A stretch of DNA of 64,000 nt from Alistipes sp. (GCA_020026375.1 JAHHQN010000008.1:8741-72740), one strand, 5' to 3'. Positions 47,701 to 56,151 are shown, counted from the stretch's first letter. Numbers and translations: made by a program. The notes: generated by a model not told the origin, from the sequence alone.

Positions 47701-47808
47701 AGCGTGGGCGCTCTGTTGCCAGAGCGTCAGGAATAGGAAAGCCACAATCAGCATCAATCTGCCACATCGAAATTGCGGAGAAAGCGATTTTAAAAGTGTG
47801 TGTTTCAT
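44710..47808 (-). CDS. SusC/RagA-family TonB-dependent transporter
   Basis: This 1032-residue barrel has an N-terminal signal peptide (ends AHAQQ). A carboxypeptidase-D-like repeat follows (VTLHGKVVDAANKSAM...), but no STN domain. The plug has a VVVTGVYQRKKESFTG start and a PLFILDGFE segment, and the barrel ends RTVSVSILATF. It imports a SusD-captured ligand across the outer membrane using TonB. Lacking STN, it is not expected to signal through an anti-sigma factor, so its regulation must differ from the second SusC in this window. It is transcribed from a promoter about 430 nt upstream. Confidence 0.93.
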   Translation of the reverse strand: MKHTLLKSLSPQFRCGRLMLIVAFLFLTLWQQSAHAQQNEKFVTLHGKVVDAANKSAMCGVVVVVEGSTVGTTSDVDGNYTLKIPSGVYNLLFSFIGYEPVVMKFNGHNLKEFKNIELMQSAVEVEDVVVTGVYQRKKESFTGSTTTFKSSELKSVGTQSVLQSLRTLDPSFKITENALAGSNPNRLPDFEIRGKSSVIGLKEEYGTDPNQPLFILDGFETTLETIMNLNLNRIASVTLLKDAASTAIYGSKASNGVVVVETKAPERGRLQLSYKGDFGVDIADLSDYNLMNAAEKLEFETRAGVYTDKNDINNQMRLEALRNERLKQIAQGVDTYWLSEPLRTGFTHKHNIYAEGGEEKIRYGLGLSYGEVEGVMKNSGRETLEGNIDLIYRTGKFQFSNKFMLNYQETDDPTVSFSEYASASPYYKKYNANGKVDKYLYYHHNELTGETDMVSNPLWNAHLNNYDKGETFGFTNNFILEWFVMKDFRLRAKFGITRTNTTNDARISPLHTDFDDMKETEKGLYSHSLNKRSNYEGDFTATYGRVFAEKHTVNAVAGFNFNAMKSVTNGYKANGFTEDQFDAPSFANGYPEGGKSKYLETQTRAVSFFINGGYSYDNRYLLDFNYRSDGASMFGTNNRFRNTWSVGLGWNIHNEKFMKNQETFNLLKLRASAGNPGNQNFSAYQAFSTYIFNGWMTNIFGTGLILNQLGNENLAWQETINYNVGADVSMWGNRVNLTFDYYVKITDPLLAVITTPGSMGTQSLAMNAGQQKTRGMEFTFRVSPIYRPHDRINWTLSFNGSHMKAKYAKIGDAFSSLNDKGKLSLSGTTRYYDGGSPTAIWGVRSAGIDPATGRELFIKKDGSYSFDYDLNDEVVLGDTTPKLEGVFGTTFYYKGFSLGAYFRYSLGAQIFNDALFQKVENISTADIYKNQDKRALYDRWSPDNREAYFKGISLVQKTDKSSRFVMDENYISGESFSVGYEFTQPFIKKLGLSALTLQANINEAFRVSSVKNERGIDYPFARTVSVSILATF

Positions 47809-48237
47809 CTAATTATTAAATTCTTTCTTGTCGGTTTCTTTCATTGTCCGCCCCCCCTCGGGCATCCCCCCCACTCTCCGAACTTCGAAATGAAAGTTCG
47901 GAGAAGGCGACATACATCGGGGAGAAAAGCCAAAAGTCTTTTCTCCCGTCGTATCAGGCGGTTGGGTTCGGGTGGTGTCACGACCGGGGGACTGTTACCT
48001 GCGGTCGGACACCATAGGAAATATATACTGTCTCACTTCGGCCTTGCGCCGAAAAGTATCCCCCCACAAGACCAGGCAAGAGAAAGTCACAATGCCCTTT
48101 GAAGGGGCTATGCCGAAAGTCGCCTCCGTCCGATTCGTCCCGGGACAGAAGCCGCACGACGGATTTCGGGGGAAAATTGGAGAAAGATAACGTTTTTCGG
48201 GCGCATCTTTCTCGGTTGAAGTATATGAACACCTATC
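47809..48237 (-). promoter_or_regulatory. Long structured leader of the susC operon
   Basis: Between the promoter (48245-48275) and the SusC ATG (47808) is about 430 nt. It holds three strong inverted repeats: 47974-48013 (GGTGTC..GACCG / CGGTC..GACACC), 47920-47947 (GGGAGAAAAG / CTTTTCTCCC, perfect) and 47875-47904 (11 bp, TCTCCGAACTT / AAGTTCGGAGA). None has a proper T-tract, so they are not plain terminators. A leader of this size with stacked hairpins suggests post-initiation control. A short unlikely ORF (48232-47978) starts near the presumed transcription start. Confidence 0.55.
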
Positions 48238-48244
48238 TGCTATG

Positions 48245-48275
48245 CAAAGATAGTGATTTCGAAAGGAGATACAAA
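48245..48275 (-). promoter_or_regulatory. Consensus promoter of the non-CAZyme SusCD operon (TTTG - 19 bp - TATCTTTG)
   Basis: On the minus strand TTTG at 48275-48272, 19 bases, and TATCTTTG at 48252-48245. Confidence 0.8.
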
Positions 48276-48440
48276 CATTTCAATTTATTTTTATGCCTAC
48301 ATGAACAACAACAAGAAATTTTGGATACAGAAAATACCTAATGTGAGGTATTTCTGCCCATCGTCGAGACTTTCATAAAGACAAAATATACAAAACGAGG
48401 TTTCCACCGGCACATGCGGCGGCAACATTCCGACATGCCG

Positions 48441-48479
48441 AAAAAAAGGAGCGGTTCCCTTTGAGGGAATCGCTCCTTT
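48441..48479 (-). terminator. Terminator of the sulfatase/GH20 operon
   Basis: On the minus strand AAAGGAGCGATTCCCT pairs with AGGGAACCGCTCCTTT (one mismatch), followed by T residues. It lies between the final sulfatase gene and the other SusCD operon promoter. Confidence 0.85.
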
Positions 48480-48508
48480 CATGGTCAATACCGGAAAATA
48501 TTTCCGCA

Positions 48509-49924
48509 CTATCTGTAACCCGGCTTTCGGCGGCCCGTGCCGGACATGCCGCGCAGGTCATCACCCAAATCCTCGCGGCAGGCATCTGCAATGGCCTGAA
48601 GTTTCTTCGCCACCTCGGGGTACTGCTCCAGCACATTGTAACGCTCGCCCGCATCACGGCGCATGTCGTAGAGTTCCATCTCGCGCACCTCACGCTCCAC
48701 CATCTCACCGGGGAGACCGTCATTACCGGCCATACCGTAGGCCAGATACTTGTGGGGGAAGATGAGCTTGAAGCGTCCGTCGGTGACGGCCTCCAGGTCG
48801 TTGAACTGGTAATAGAAGCACAGAGCCTCGCGCACGGGCTGCGCGTCGGGATCCTTCATCAGCGGCATAAGGCTCACACCGTCAATCTTCTTCTTGGGCA
48901 GCGCCGCACCCGAAGCCTCGGCAAAGGTGGGCAGCAGGTCGATGTTCGAAGCCAGACGCTCGCAGATGCCGCCCTGGGGAATCACACCCTTCCAGCGTAC
49001 GATGCACGGCACACGCAGACCGCCGTTGAAGGTGGTAGCCTTGGCCTCGCGCAGACCGCCCGTCGAGCCGGCATGGTTGCCGTAGGCAATCCACGGGCCG
49101 TTGTCGGAGGTGAAGACCACCATGGTGTTCTCCTCGAGACCCAGCTCGCGGAGGGTCTTCATCACCTCACCCACGCTCCAGTCCAGCTCCATCATCACAT
49201 CACCGTAGAGCCCCTGCTCGCTCTTGCCCTTGAAACGCTCCGACACGGCCAGCGGCACGTGGGGCATCGAGTGGGCCAGATAGAGGAAGAACGGACGATC
49301 CTTGTTCTCGCGAATGAACTTGATGCTTCGCTCGGTGTAGTAGCTGGTCAGGTTCGACTGGTCGAGGTTGTAGCCCAACACCTTGTTGCCTTCGTAGGTC
49401 GGCAGGTCGGGGAACTTCCACTGGGGGTGGAAGGGCCACATGTCGTTGGAGTAAGGCAGTCCGTACCACTCGTCGAAGCCGTGTTGCAGGGGAAGGAATT
49501 TTTCGGCGTCACCCAGATGCCACTTGCCAAAGATGGCGGTGGCATAGCCCTCCTTCTTCAACACCTCGGCCATCGTCTCCTCCTCGGGATTGATGCCGTA
49601 GGGGGAGCCCGGATTGGGTGCATGGGAGAAGCCCACACGGTTGGGATAGCAACCCGTGAGCAGGCCGGCACGCGAGGCACCGCTGATGGGCTGCGCTACA
49701 TGGAAATTCGTGTAACGCACACCCTCCTGCGCCAGACGGTCGATATTGGGGGTCTTGTAGTCGATGGCTCCCGAGAAGGAGAAGTCACCGTTGCCGGCAT
49801 CGTCGAGATTGATGAGAATGATGTTGGGGTGTTCGCTGTGCGGCACCGCACGGTCACAACCCGTGAGTCCCACGGCCGAAGCGGCCAGCGGGAAAAGAGT
49901 AATCAGTTTAAGTTCGCAATTCAT
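48509..49924 (-). CDS. S1-family sulfatase, serine-type, lipoprotein (with S-G-A-S-R motif)
   Basis: This 471-residue protein has a signal peptide with a lipobox-like VGLTGC (Cys23). The metal-binding Asp pair is INLDDAG (41-42). The sulfatase signature is SGASRAGLLTG with Ser81 and Arg85; the usual Pro at the third position is Ala, as in some S1 members. Ser-type enzymes need conversion to formylglycine by an anaerobic maturase (anSME), none of which is encoded here. FGKWHLG and HSMPHVPL-type stretches also fit S1. It probably removes sulfate from sugars released by the preceding GH20/GH18. ATG 49924 begins the signal peptide; the open frame extends further upstream. It lies 88 bases downstream of the GH20 gene. 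Confidence 0.85.
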   Translation of the reverse strand: MNCELKLITLFPLAASAVGLTGCDRAVPHSEHPNIILINLDDAGNGDFSFSGAIDYKTPNIDRLAQEGVRYTNFHVAQPISGASRAGLLTGCYPNRVGFSHAPNPGSPYGINPEEETMAEVLKKEGYATAIFGKWHLGDAEKFLPLQHGFDEWYGLPYSNDMWPFHPQWKFPDLPTYEGNKVLGYNLDQSNLTSYYTERSIKFIRENKDRPFFLYLAHSMPHVPLAVSERFKGKSEQGLYGDVMMELDWSVGEVMKTLRELGLEENTMVVFTSDNGPWIAYGNHAGSTGGLREAKATTFNGGLRVPCIVRWKGVIPQGGICERLASNIDLLPTFAEASGAALPKKKIDGVSLMPLMKDPDAQPVREALCFYYQFNDLEAVTDGRFKLIFPHKYLAYGMAGNDGLPGEMVEREVREMELYDMRRDAGERYNVLEQYPEVAKKLQAIADACREDLGDDLRGMSGTGRRKPGYR

Positions 49925-50012
49925 ATCGGATTTTTGCTTTTTGTTTGTATATGCTGCACGACCGCGGAAAAGGCCGAAGTCGCGACTTTTTCGGTTCGGA
50001 ATCGGGGCAAGG

Positions 50013-52310
50013 TCAATAGACATACACCTCATCGACAAAGACAAAGGGCTGCCGTTCGCCGAAGACACTCACACGAGGCGGAAGCTCCTTCTGACGGCGC
50101 ACCGTGAAGCGGACATAGCGTGCCTCCACCGTCGGGAAATCGAGCAGATGCAGCGGCAGGAGTTTCTCCTGTATGAACTCCTTACGGGGAAACTCCTCAT
50201 GGGCGACACGCTCGAAATGGCGGCCGTCGGACGACACCTCAATCTCCAGCTGTTCCAAATCCATGATGTGGGAACCGTGGTCGACGAGCGTCGACACTCC
50301 GGCACGCGAGACCGGCATTGTCGTTCCCAAATCGACAACGGCCACCATATCCCGGTCGAAATATCCCGTCCAGCCGCCGCGCGAGAAGATGGTGGTGGCA
50401 CGCACACCGTCGCTCAGGCGGTTTCCCCCATAGCGCGAATGCGGCGCGGTAAGCAGCGACACCGGGCGAAGGGTCGCCTTGTTGAACTGCACGCTTTTGT
50501 GCAGGAAGTCGCTGCGTATGCCTTCGGGGGTGCAGGCCACGGCACAAAGGCGTGTATCGTCCGTAAGTGCGATGCTCTTCTCATAGTGCATCGATCCGCT
50601 GTCGGGGGTGGTGCCGTCGAGGGTGTAATAGATGTCGGCCGGCACACTCGTCGACAGTGTGACCTCGACCGTTCCCTGTCCGGGATTCGGCTCGAAATGC
50701 GCCTCGACGGTATAGAAACGGGAAGGCACACTCCACCCCATCGCCTCAAGCTGCTGTTGCATGCGGGGCATGCGCTTCAGGAAATCGGCATAGTCGCGCT
50801 GCCCGGGCTTCGTCCAGGCCATCTCCGACAATGCCGTCACACGCGGCAGGAGCATATACTCTGCATGTCGGGGATCAGGCACGAAGGTCGTCCACAGATT
50901 ACCCTGCACGCCACGAATACGCGATGCCTGCTCCGCAGTGAGTTCCCGGGTGTCGAACATCGTCGTGTAGACCGTCTCCGCATTGATGAAACCACCCACG
51001 GCCTTCGGCTCCGTGGCCACATTCTCCGACTGATAATAATCCAGATAGAATCGGTTGCACGGCGACATCACCACATGATGTCCCTCACGCAAGGCTCTGA
51101 AGCCCTTGCCCACACCCCGCCAGGCCATGATGTCCACCGAGGGGTCGACACCGCTCTCGAGCATCTCGTCCCAACCGATGACCTGTCGGCCGTGCTGCGA
51201 GACAAAGCGGCGCATCTCCTCGTTGAAAAGTCCCTGCAAACGCTGCTCCGAAGAGTGGGAAGCGTCGGCCTTGAGACCGTGGGTACGGATTTTGTGCTGA
51301 CATCGGGGGCACTGTGACCAACGCTCGCGCGGCACCTCGTCACCTCCGATATGAATGAAGCGTGAGGGGAAAATCGAGATGACCTCCTCCAACACATTCT
51401 TCATAAACGCCACGGCCCGGTCGTTACCCACACACAACACCTCCTTATGCACTCCCGAAGTCGCACTGACACTGTAACCCGTGCCACGGCAACCCAATTC
51501 GGGATAGGCAGCCAGAGCCGCCGTCAGATGACCCGGCATGTCGATTTCGGGGATAATCTCCACATACCGCTCTGCGGCATAGGCCACCAGTTCGCACATC
51601 TGCTCCCGGGTGTAGAAGCCGCCGACACGACGGCCATTCTCCTCGCGGAAGCCTCCCTTTTGGGCAAGAAGAGGATATTTGCGAATTTCGAGCCGCCACC
51701 CCTGGTCATCGGTCAGATGGAGGTGGAGGCGGTTGAGCTGGTGGAGGGCCATCATGTCGATGGTCTTGCGCAGGAACTCCACGGGATAGAACGTGCGCGC
51801 CACGTCCAACATCACACCGCGGTAGGCATAGTGCGGTGCATCTTCGATGCGACCGATGGCAAACCGTACCCCTCCGGCCGAGGGCAGGGATTTGCAGAGG
51901 GTCTGCACCGCACGGAACACGCCCTCGTCGCCCGACGAACGCAGGCTGACGGCCGACTGTGAGACCTCTATCACATAGCCCTCCTCCCCCACTGACGGAA
52001 GGTCGGCGGCAAGCGTTATCCTCAACGGAGCGGTTGCGCGCGATGACGGCACCACCTCCAGCTTCAGGCCGCACACCTGTGCAAAGCGGTCGGCAAGCAG
52101 TTCGGCCGACCGATGGATCCTGTCACTGCCATCGGGGAAGACAATCTGTGTATGGCTGTCGGGGGTGAAGTACCCTTCACCGCTTTGCTCGATTCGGGAG
52201 GGCAGCGGAATGACACGGAAATCGGCATCGGCTACCCCGGCGGAACACGATGCCAGCAGGCAGGCCGCAATCACGGCCACCAGCCGGCGGAAAATACGGT
52301 AGTGTCCCAT
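50013..52310 (-). CDS. GH20 beta-N-acetylhexosaminidase
   Basis: This 765-residue protein has a lipobox (CLLASCSAG). A GH20b-type N-terminal domain is followed by the TIM barrel with HLHLTDDQGWRLE and the catalytic pair HIGGD-E (Asp324/Glu325). The GH20 core ends near 520. C-terminal parts include a chitobiase-type segment (DIYYTLDGTTPDSG) and an F5/8-type (CBM32-like) sandwich to the end. It removes terminal beta-GlcNAc/GalNAc from glycans. The surrounding sulfatases suggest sulfated chains as substrate. Six bases separate its start from the upstream sulfatase stop. Confidence 0.92.
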   Translation of the reverse strand: MGHYRIFRRLVAVIAACLLASCSAGVADADFRVIPLPSRIEQSGEGYFTPDSHTQIVFPDGSDRIHRSAELLADRFAQVCGLKLEVVPSSRATAPLRITLAADLPSVGEEGYVIEVSQSAVSLRSSGDEGVFRAVQTLCKSLPSAGGVRFAIGRIEDAPHYAYRGVMLDVARTFYPVEFLRKTIDMMALHQLNRLHLHLTDDQGWRLEIRKYPLLAQKGGFREENGRRVGGFYTREQMCELVAYAAERYVEIIPEIDMPGHLTAALAAYPELGCRGTGYSVSATSGVHKEVLCVGNDRAVAFMKNVLEEVISIFPSRFIHIGGDEVPRERWSQCPRCQHKIRTHGLKADASHSSEQRLQGLFNEEMRRFVSQHGRQVIGWDEMLESGVDPSVDIMAWRGVGKGFRALREGHHVVMSPCNRFYLDYYQSENVATEPKAVGGFINAETVYTTMFDTRELTAEQASRIRGVQGNLWTTFVPDPRHAEYMLLPRVTALSEMAWTKPGQRDYADFLKRMPRMQQQLEAMGWSVPSRFYTVEAHFEPNPGQGTVEVTLSTSVPADIYYTLDGTTPDSGSMHYEKSIALTDDTRLCAVACTPEGIRSDFLHKSVQFNKATLRPVSLLTAPHSRYGGNRLSDGVRATTIFSRGGWTGYFDRDMVAVVDLGTTMPVSRAGVSTLVDHGSHIMDLEQLEIEVSSDGRHFERVAHEEFPRKEFIQEKLLPLHLLDFPTVEARYVRFTVRRQKELPPRVSVFGERQPFVFVDEVYVY

Positions 52311-52315
52311 CGCCG

Positions 52316-53854
52316 CTATTTCGTGTAGTTCGGACTATAAAGCATCGGCGACTTGCGCTGCACGGCGCGGCCGTCCTTCACCCAATCCTCACCACGCTCC
52401 GAGAGATACTCCGCCAGCGCATCGCGCAACTCCTCGATACGGCCGGCATATCGTGCGTCACCCGACACATCGACAGTCTCGTAGGGGTCTTTCTCCAAAT
52501 CGAAGAGCTGCTCGGTAGCCGTATTGAAGAACCAGATGTATTTTATCTTTCCATCGGTCATGGCACACCAATAGTTGTCGGGCGAATAGCAGGTGGCATG
52601 CTCCATACCCACATAGGCTCTCCATCGGGGGTGCTTGTCGCACAACAGGCGGGTGAGGGACTCTCCGTCGAGGTCGCGGCTCAATTCCTGAAGACCCGAC
52701 ACCGTGAGGAAAGTGGGCAGCAGGTCGCGCAGCTCGACAGGAGCATCGACCGTCGCACCGCGCTTCACACGCTGGCGGAACGACTTGGGCAGTTTGACAA
52801 TCAGAGGCACATGGCTCGAACCTTCATAGGCATAGGTCTTGCGCCAGTGGTTGTGGTCACCCATCATGTCGCCGTGGTCCGACACGAAGCAGATGATGGC
52901 ATTGTCGTACATGCCTTTGGCCTTCAACGCACCGACAATCTTACCCACCCACTCGTCGATGAAGGTCACCGAAGCATAGTAGTGTTTGCGTGTGTTCTTC
53001 GCGTAGTCGTCACCGAAAGCTCCGAAGGCTGCATCGGGCTTCTCGTCGGGCGACACCCCTTCGCCGATATGCTCGCTCCACGCTCCATGGGCAGGCGCAG
53101 GAATCTCAACCCCCTCATACATGTCGACAAAACGGCGCGGAGGATCGTAGGGGCTATGGGGACGTGCAAACGATATCTTGAGGAACAACGGCTGGTTATT
53201 CTTGAAATGCTCGATTACCGACACGGCCTCGGCACCGGTCCATGCCGTGGGGTGAAGACGCTCCTCCAGTTGGTAGGGACGCGCACCGTGGTCGTTCCAA
53301 CCCAGACCCGTCACGTCGGGATCTTCACCCAGAGCGTTGGCATAGAACCACTTGTGGTAATCGCTGATGTAGTAGGGCGACTCGCGGCGGCCGCTCTCGT
53401 CGGTGATGGTCGCATGGAAACCATGGAGGGCCGTCTGGGGACGCCAGTGCATCTTGCCGATACCCAGAGTCAGATAGCCCTGCTCGCGCAGCATGCGCGG
53501 CATCTCGCAGGGGTAATGCTCCGACACGTTGCCATAGCCCAGCATGCCGTGGTGCCACGGGATCATACCCGTCAGCAGGCCACTTCGCGCAGGGGTACTG
53601 CTCGGTGCGGCCGTGTAGCACGAACTGAAGAGATTGCCCTCACCGGCCAGTGCGTCGAGATTGGGAGTGATGACCGCACTGTTCACGGCTCCGAGTGCGT
53701 CCCAGCGCTGCTGGTCGGTCACAATCATGATGATATGGGGTTTGTCGCTGCCGACGGCCGTTCCCGAATGAAGGGAGGGATTGGCAGGTTGTGCCACAGC
53801 AGGCGCAACGGCACCGCAAGCCACCGAAGAAAGAAGTAAGGCGTTGATATTCAT
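52316..53854 (-). CDS. S1-family sulfatase, serine-type, secreted
   Basis: This 512-residue protein has a signal peptide (MNINALLLSSVACGAVAPAVAQ) without a clear lipobox. Metal residues sit in IVTDQQRWD, and the formylglycine motif is S86-T-P-A-R90 followed by SGLLTG, so maturation needs a Ser-type anSME. A GKMHW stretch replaces the more usual GKWH, and the large HHGMLGYGN loop follows. The substrate subfamily cannot be assigned by eye. ATG 53854 starts the signal peptide; the frame is open upstream to 53938, but that region holds a hairpin. No promoter is apparent, so it is likely read through from the SusCD genes. Confidence 0.88.
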   Translation of the reverse strand: MNINALLLSSVACGAVAPAVAQPANPSLHSGTAVGSDKPHIIMIVTDQQRWDALGAVNSAVITPNLDALAGEGNLFSSCYTAAPSSTPARSGLLTGMIPWHHGMLGYGNVSEHYPCEMPRMLREQGYLTLGIGKMHWRPQTALHGFHATITDESGRRESPYYISDYHKWFYANALGEDPDVTGLGWNDHGARPYQLEERLHPTAWTGAEAVSVIEHFKNNQPLFLKISFARPHSPYDPPRRFVDMYEGVEIPAPAHGAWSEHIGEGVSPDEKPDAAFGAFGDDYAKNTRKHYYASVTFIDEWVGKIVGALKAKGMYDNAIICFVSDHGDMMGDHNHWRKTYAYEGSSHVPLIVKLPKSFRQRVKRGATVDAPVELRDLLPTFLTVSGLQELSRDLDGESLTRLLCDKHPRWRAYVGMEHATCYSPDNYWCAMTDGKIKYIWFFNTATEQLFDLEKDPYETVDVSGDARYAGRIEELRDALAEYLSERGEDWVKDGRAVQRKSPMLYSPNYTK

Positions 53855-53899
53855 TATAGTAAAGTTTTTTTGTCGTAATACGTTCTTTAATTTAATAAA

Positions 53900-53924
53900 G
53901 GAGGATACCACAAGGGTATCCTCC
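53900..53924 (-). terminator. Hairpin between the LamG gene and the sulfatase gene
   Basis: On the minus strand GGAGGATACC pairs perfectly with GGTATCCTCC, with TTTATTAAATT following. It could be a partial terminator or processing site, lowering expression of downstream enzymes relative to SusCD. Confidence 0.6.
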
Positions 53925-53954
53925 CACGAATGAATCATCTGATTCTACCCCGAA

Positions 53955-55103
53955 TTACTTGCCTTCGGGGAAGCGGAGTCCGATCTGCCAAGTCGGTTCT
54001 TCCGCCATGACTCCGTCACGGCCGTGGCCGGAATAGTCTTTCAGCACTTTGCCCTCACCCTCGTTGGCCTTCCAATAGATTTCAAGGCCTTCGGTGGTCG
54101 GGTCGACCGTGTACATATTGTTGGCTATCTCGCTCTGCGAACGGGCCACAGACCACACACGCATCTCGCAGGCTGCACCGTGCAGGGCGAACTGGCTTCT
54201 TACATTATTACCAAAGTTGATACAATCCACATCTACCGCCTCGCCCGGAGTTCCATAGGCGGTCTTGCTGTCCAATACACCGTTGAAGTAAATCATAATA
54301 TTGGCACCGTCATAAACGACCGCAATATGATTCCACTTCTTGGGAGCGATGGCGGCGGCACTCTGTGTCTTGGTAGCACCGAATTTCAGCTGCAGGTGGT
54401 CCTGAGGGCAGGTCACATCACCGAAACGGGTGTAAACCTTCATCGCACCATTCTTGCCGCCCTGCCTCAACATCCACTGGCTGACATTGTCACGGGTGAG
54501 GTAATCCATGTTGACCAGCCATTCGAGGGTATAGTTGGGCAGATGGAGGGGCGCCGAAGCATCACCCCACAAGGGTACCTGCGTATTGGTGTCGATATGA
54601 ATACCATTGGTGACAACCACCTGGTCAATGAGCAGCACCAGACTTCTGGCTCCCTGCAAGATGCCGCAGCCGGAAGCCGACTCCAACACCACGGGAATCG
54701 CATACTTCTTGTTCTGGTCGATATTCCCGTCGAAGGGTTTGACGGTAATCGCCACCGGCTCACAACCGATTTTTCCGGCCTTGATAACCCCCTCGGTCGA
54801 AGACAGGGTGTAGTAGTCAGCAGGCAGGACATGGTAGTCGCCGCCGTTGACCTTGTTGTAGGTCGAAAGGACTGCCGGGTCGACATTGAATGTCACGTTG
54901 ACATCGTTGTCCGTCGCCTTGGAAAGACGGGCCGAGAAAGTACCCTCACCGCCCTTGTCGTCAATCACGATTTTCGACGACGTACTCTGTCGGGCTTCTG
55001 CCAGAAAGACAGCATTGTCGTAAGCATTGTATTCCGCTTCGCAGCCCACAAATGCAGCGGACAGAAGCAGCATGAAAAATGCACTTATCTTTTTCATCTT
55101 CAT
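53955..55103 (-). CDS. DUF1735/LamG surface lipoprotein (probable glycan-binding)
   Basis: This 382-residue protein has a lipobox (AAFVGCEAEYN, Cys20 from the ATG at 55103). It has a DUF1735-type N-terminal domain (VTFNVDPAVLSTYNKVNGG), then a LamG/concanavalin-like C-terminal domain (about 200-380; LEWLVNMDYL, WNHIAVVYDGANIMIYFNG). Such proteins in glycan loci are surface glycan-binding proteins. It probably helps SusD capture glycan for the GH18 and SusC. The ATG at 55103 is 27 bases downstream of the GH18 stop. Confidence 0.82.
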   Translation of the reverse strand: MKMKKISAFFMLLLSAAFVGCEAEYNAYDNAVFLAEARQSTSSKIVIDDKGGEGTFSARLSKATDNDVNVTFNVDPAVLSTYNKVNGGDYHVLPADYYTLSSTEGVIKAGKIGCEPVAITVKPFDGNIDQNKKYAIPVVLESASGCGILQGARSLVLLIDQVVVTNGIHIDTNTQVPLWGDASAPLHLPNYTLEWLVNMDYLTRDNVSQWMLRQGGKNGAMKVYTRFGDVTCPQDHLQLKFGATKTQSAAAIAPKKWNHIAVVYDGANIMIYFNGVLDSKTAYGTPGEAVDVDCINFGNNVRSQFALHGAACEMRVWSVARSQSEIANNMYTVDPTTEGLEIYWKANEGEGKVLKDYSGHGRDGVMAEEPTWQIGLRFPEGK

Positions 55104-55129
55104 TGTTTCAAATAGGTTTAACAACATTA

Positions 55130-56116
55130 CTACTTGTTGATTTTTGCGGGATTCTGAATCTGGATTCCCTGACGCAAGAACTTGTAGTCGGGATTGTGGA
55201 CAAACTCATACTCCATGTGATAGGTACCGAATCCGCCCTTGCGGCCCTGTGTGGGGTTCCATGCCGCCATACCCAAAGCCGAGGGAAGACGATTACCGTT
55301 CTCGTCGGTATAGGTCACACCGCCGTTTTCCCAATAAGACTCGAAATTCTCGGTCACGATAAACTGTTCGGGCTTGAAGTTTTTGGCAATGGCATCATAT
55401 CGCGACTGCAGGCTCATATACGATGTCGTAGCATAGGCCTGCGCAACGGCATAATCGACATATTGCGCACACGAAGCGTCAAGACGGTTGACATAACCGT
55501 CGACCAGAATCAGTTTGTCGGAGCCAATCAGACAGCGCAGCTCCTTGAGGAAAATGTGCATTGCCTCCGCCTTGAAGAAGACATCACCGGAACTTGCCTC
55601 CTGGTCCAAGTCGATACCGTCGTAATTGTACTTGTGAATGGAGTCGGCCATGGCCTTCGCACAATATTTGATATTGGCCTCGTCGATGACCCCCTCCTTG
55701 AAACCGCAATCGGGCACAAAATCCAGGTACTTGTGGAAGAACTTGGTGAAGGTCACCTTCGTACCTTTTACCTTCTGGACATAGGCCATGTCCTTTTTCT
55801 GCTTGTCGGTCAGATTGAACATCGCTTCACGCGACCAGATGGAGACGATATCCATCGAGTCGGGAACATTGCTCAGGGCGGTGGAAGTCTTGGTGGTGCC
55901 GCCGTCCCAGAAACCGAACCAGCCGAATGCCACGGCATGGTCGGAATTCTTGTAGGCCCGCAAATCCGCCCAATACTTCTCGTCCTTGTTGATATTGGGG
56001 TGAACCATATCCTGAATGACCTCCTGTTCCGGGTCGGTCCAGTCACTGCACGATGCCGAACCCAAAGCGATTGCAGCCACAGCCGCAAAACAAAGGCTTT
56101 TCACTATCTTTTTCAT
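55130..56116 (-). CDS. GH18 endo-type glycosidase (endo-beta-N-acetylglucosaminidase-like) lipoprotein
   Basis: This 328-residue protein has a lipobox (ALGSASCSDWT). It carries the GH18 catalytic signature YDGIDLDQE, with the DGxDxDxE acid/base Glu at about 173, and VDGYVNRLDAS and AYATTSYMSLQSRYDAI in the barrel. It resembles BT1044/BT3987-type GH18 endo-beta-N-acetylglucosaminidases rather than chitinases; these cleave the chitobiose core of N-glycans at the cell surface. The signature is intact, so it is likely active and not a binding-only relative. It lies 35 bases after the SusD gene. The exact glycan type cannot be judged here. Confidence 0.78.
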   Translation of the reverse strand: MKKIVKSLCFAAVAAIALGSASCSDWTDPEQEVIQDMVHPNINKDEKYWADLRAYKNSDHAVAFGWFGFWDGGTTKTSTALSNVPDSMDIVSIWSREAMFNLTDKQKKDMAYVQKVKGTKVTFTKFFHKYLDFVPDCGFKEGVIDEANIKYCAKAMADSIHKYNYDGIDLDQEASSGDVFFKAEAMHIFLKELRCLIGSDKLILVDGYVNRLDASCAQYVDYAVAQAYATTSYMSLQSRYDAIAKNFKPEQFIVTENFESYWENGGVTYTDENGNRLPSALGMAAWNPTQGRKGGFGTYHMEYEFVHNPDYKFLRQGIQIQNPAKINK

Positions 56117-56151
56117 TTTCTTTTCGTATAATTTTAGGTTAAAGGGTCTGA

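Noticed and set aside
47978..48232. 84-residue ORF in the susC leader
   Set aside because: It starts very near the presumed transcription start, but its composition is unlike a protein and there is no ribosome-binding context. It is best treated as part of the leader RNA.
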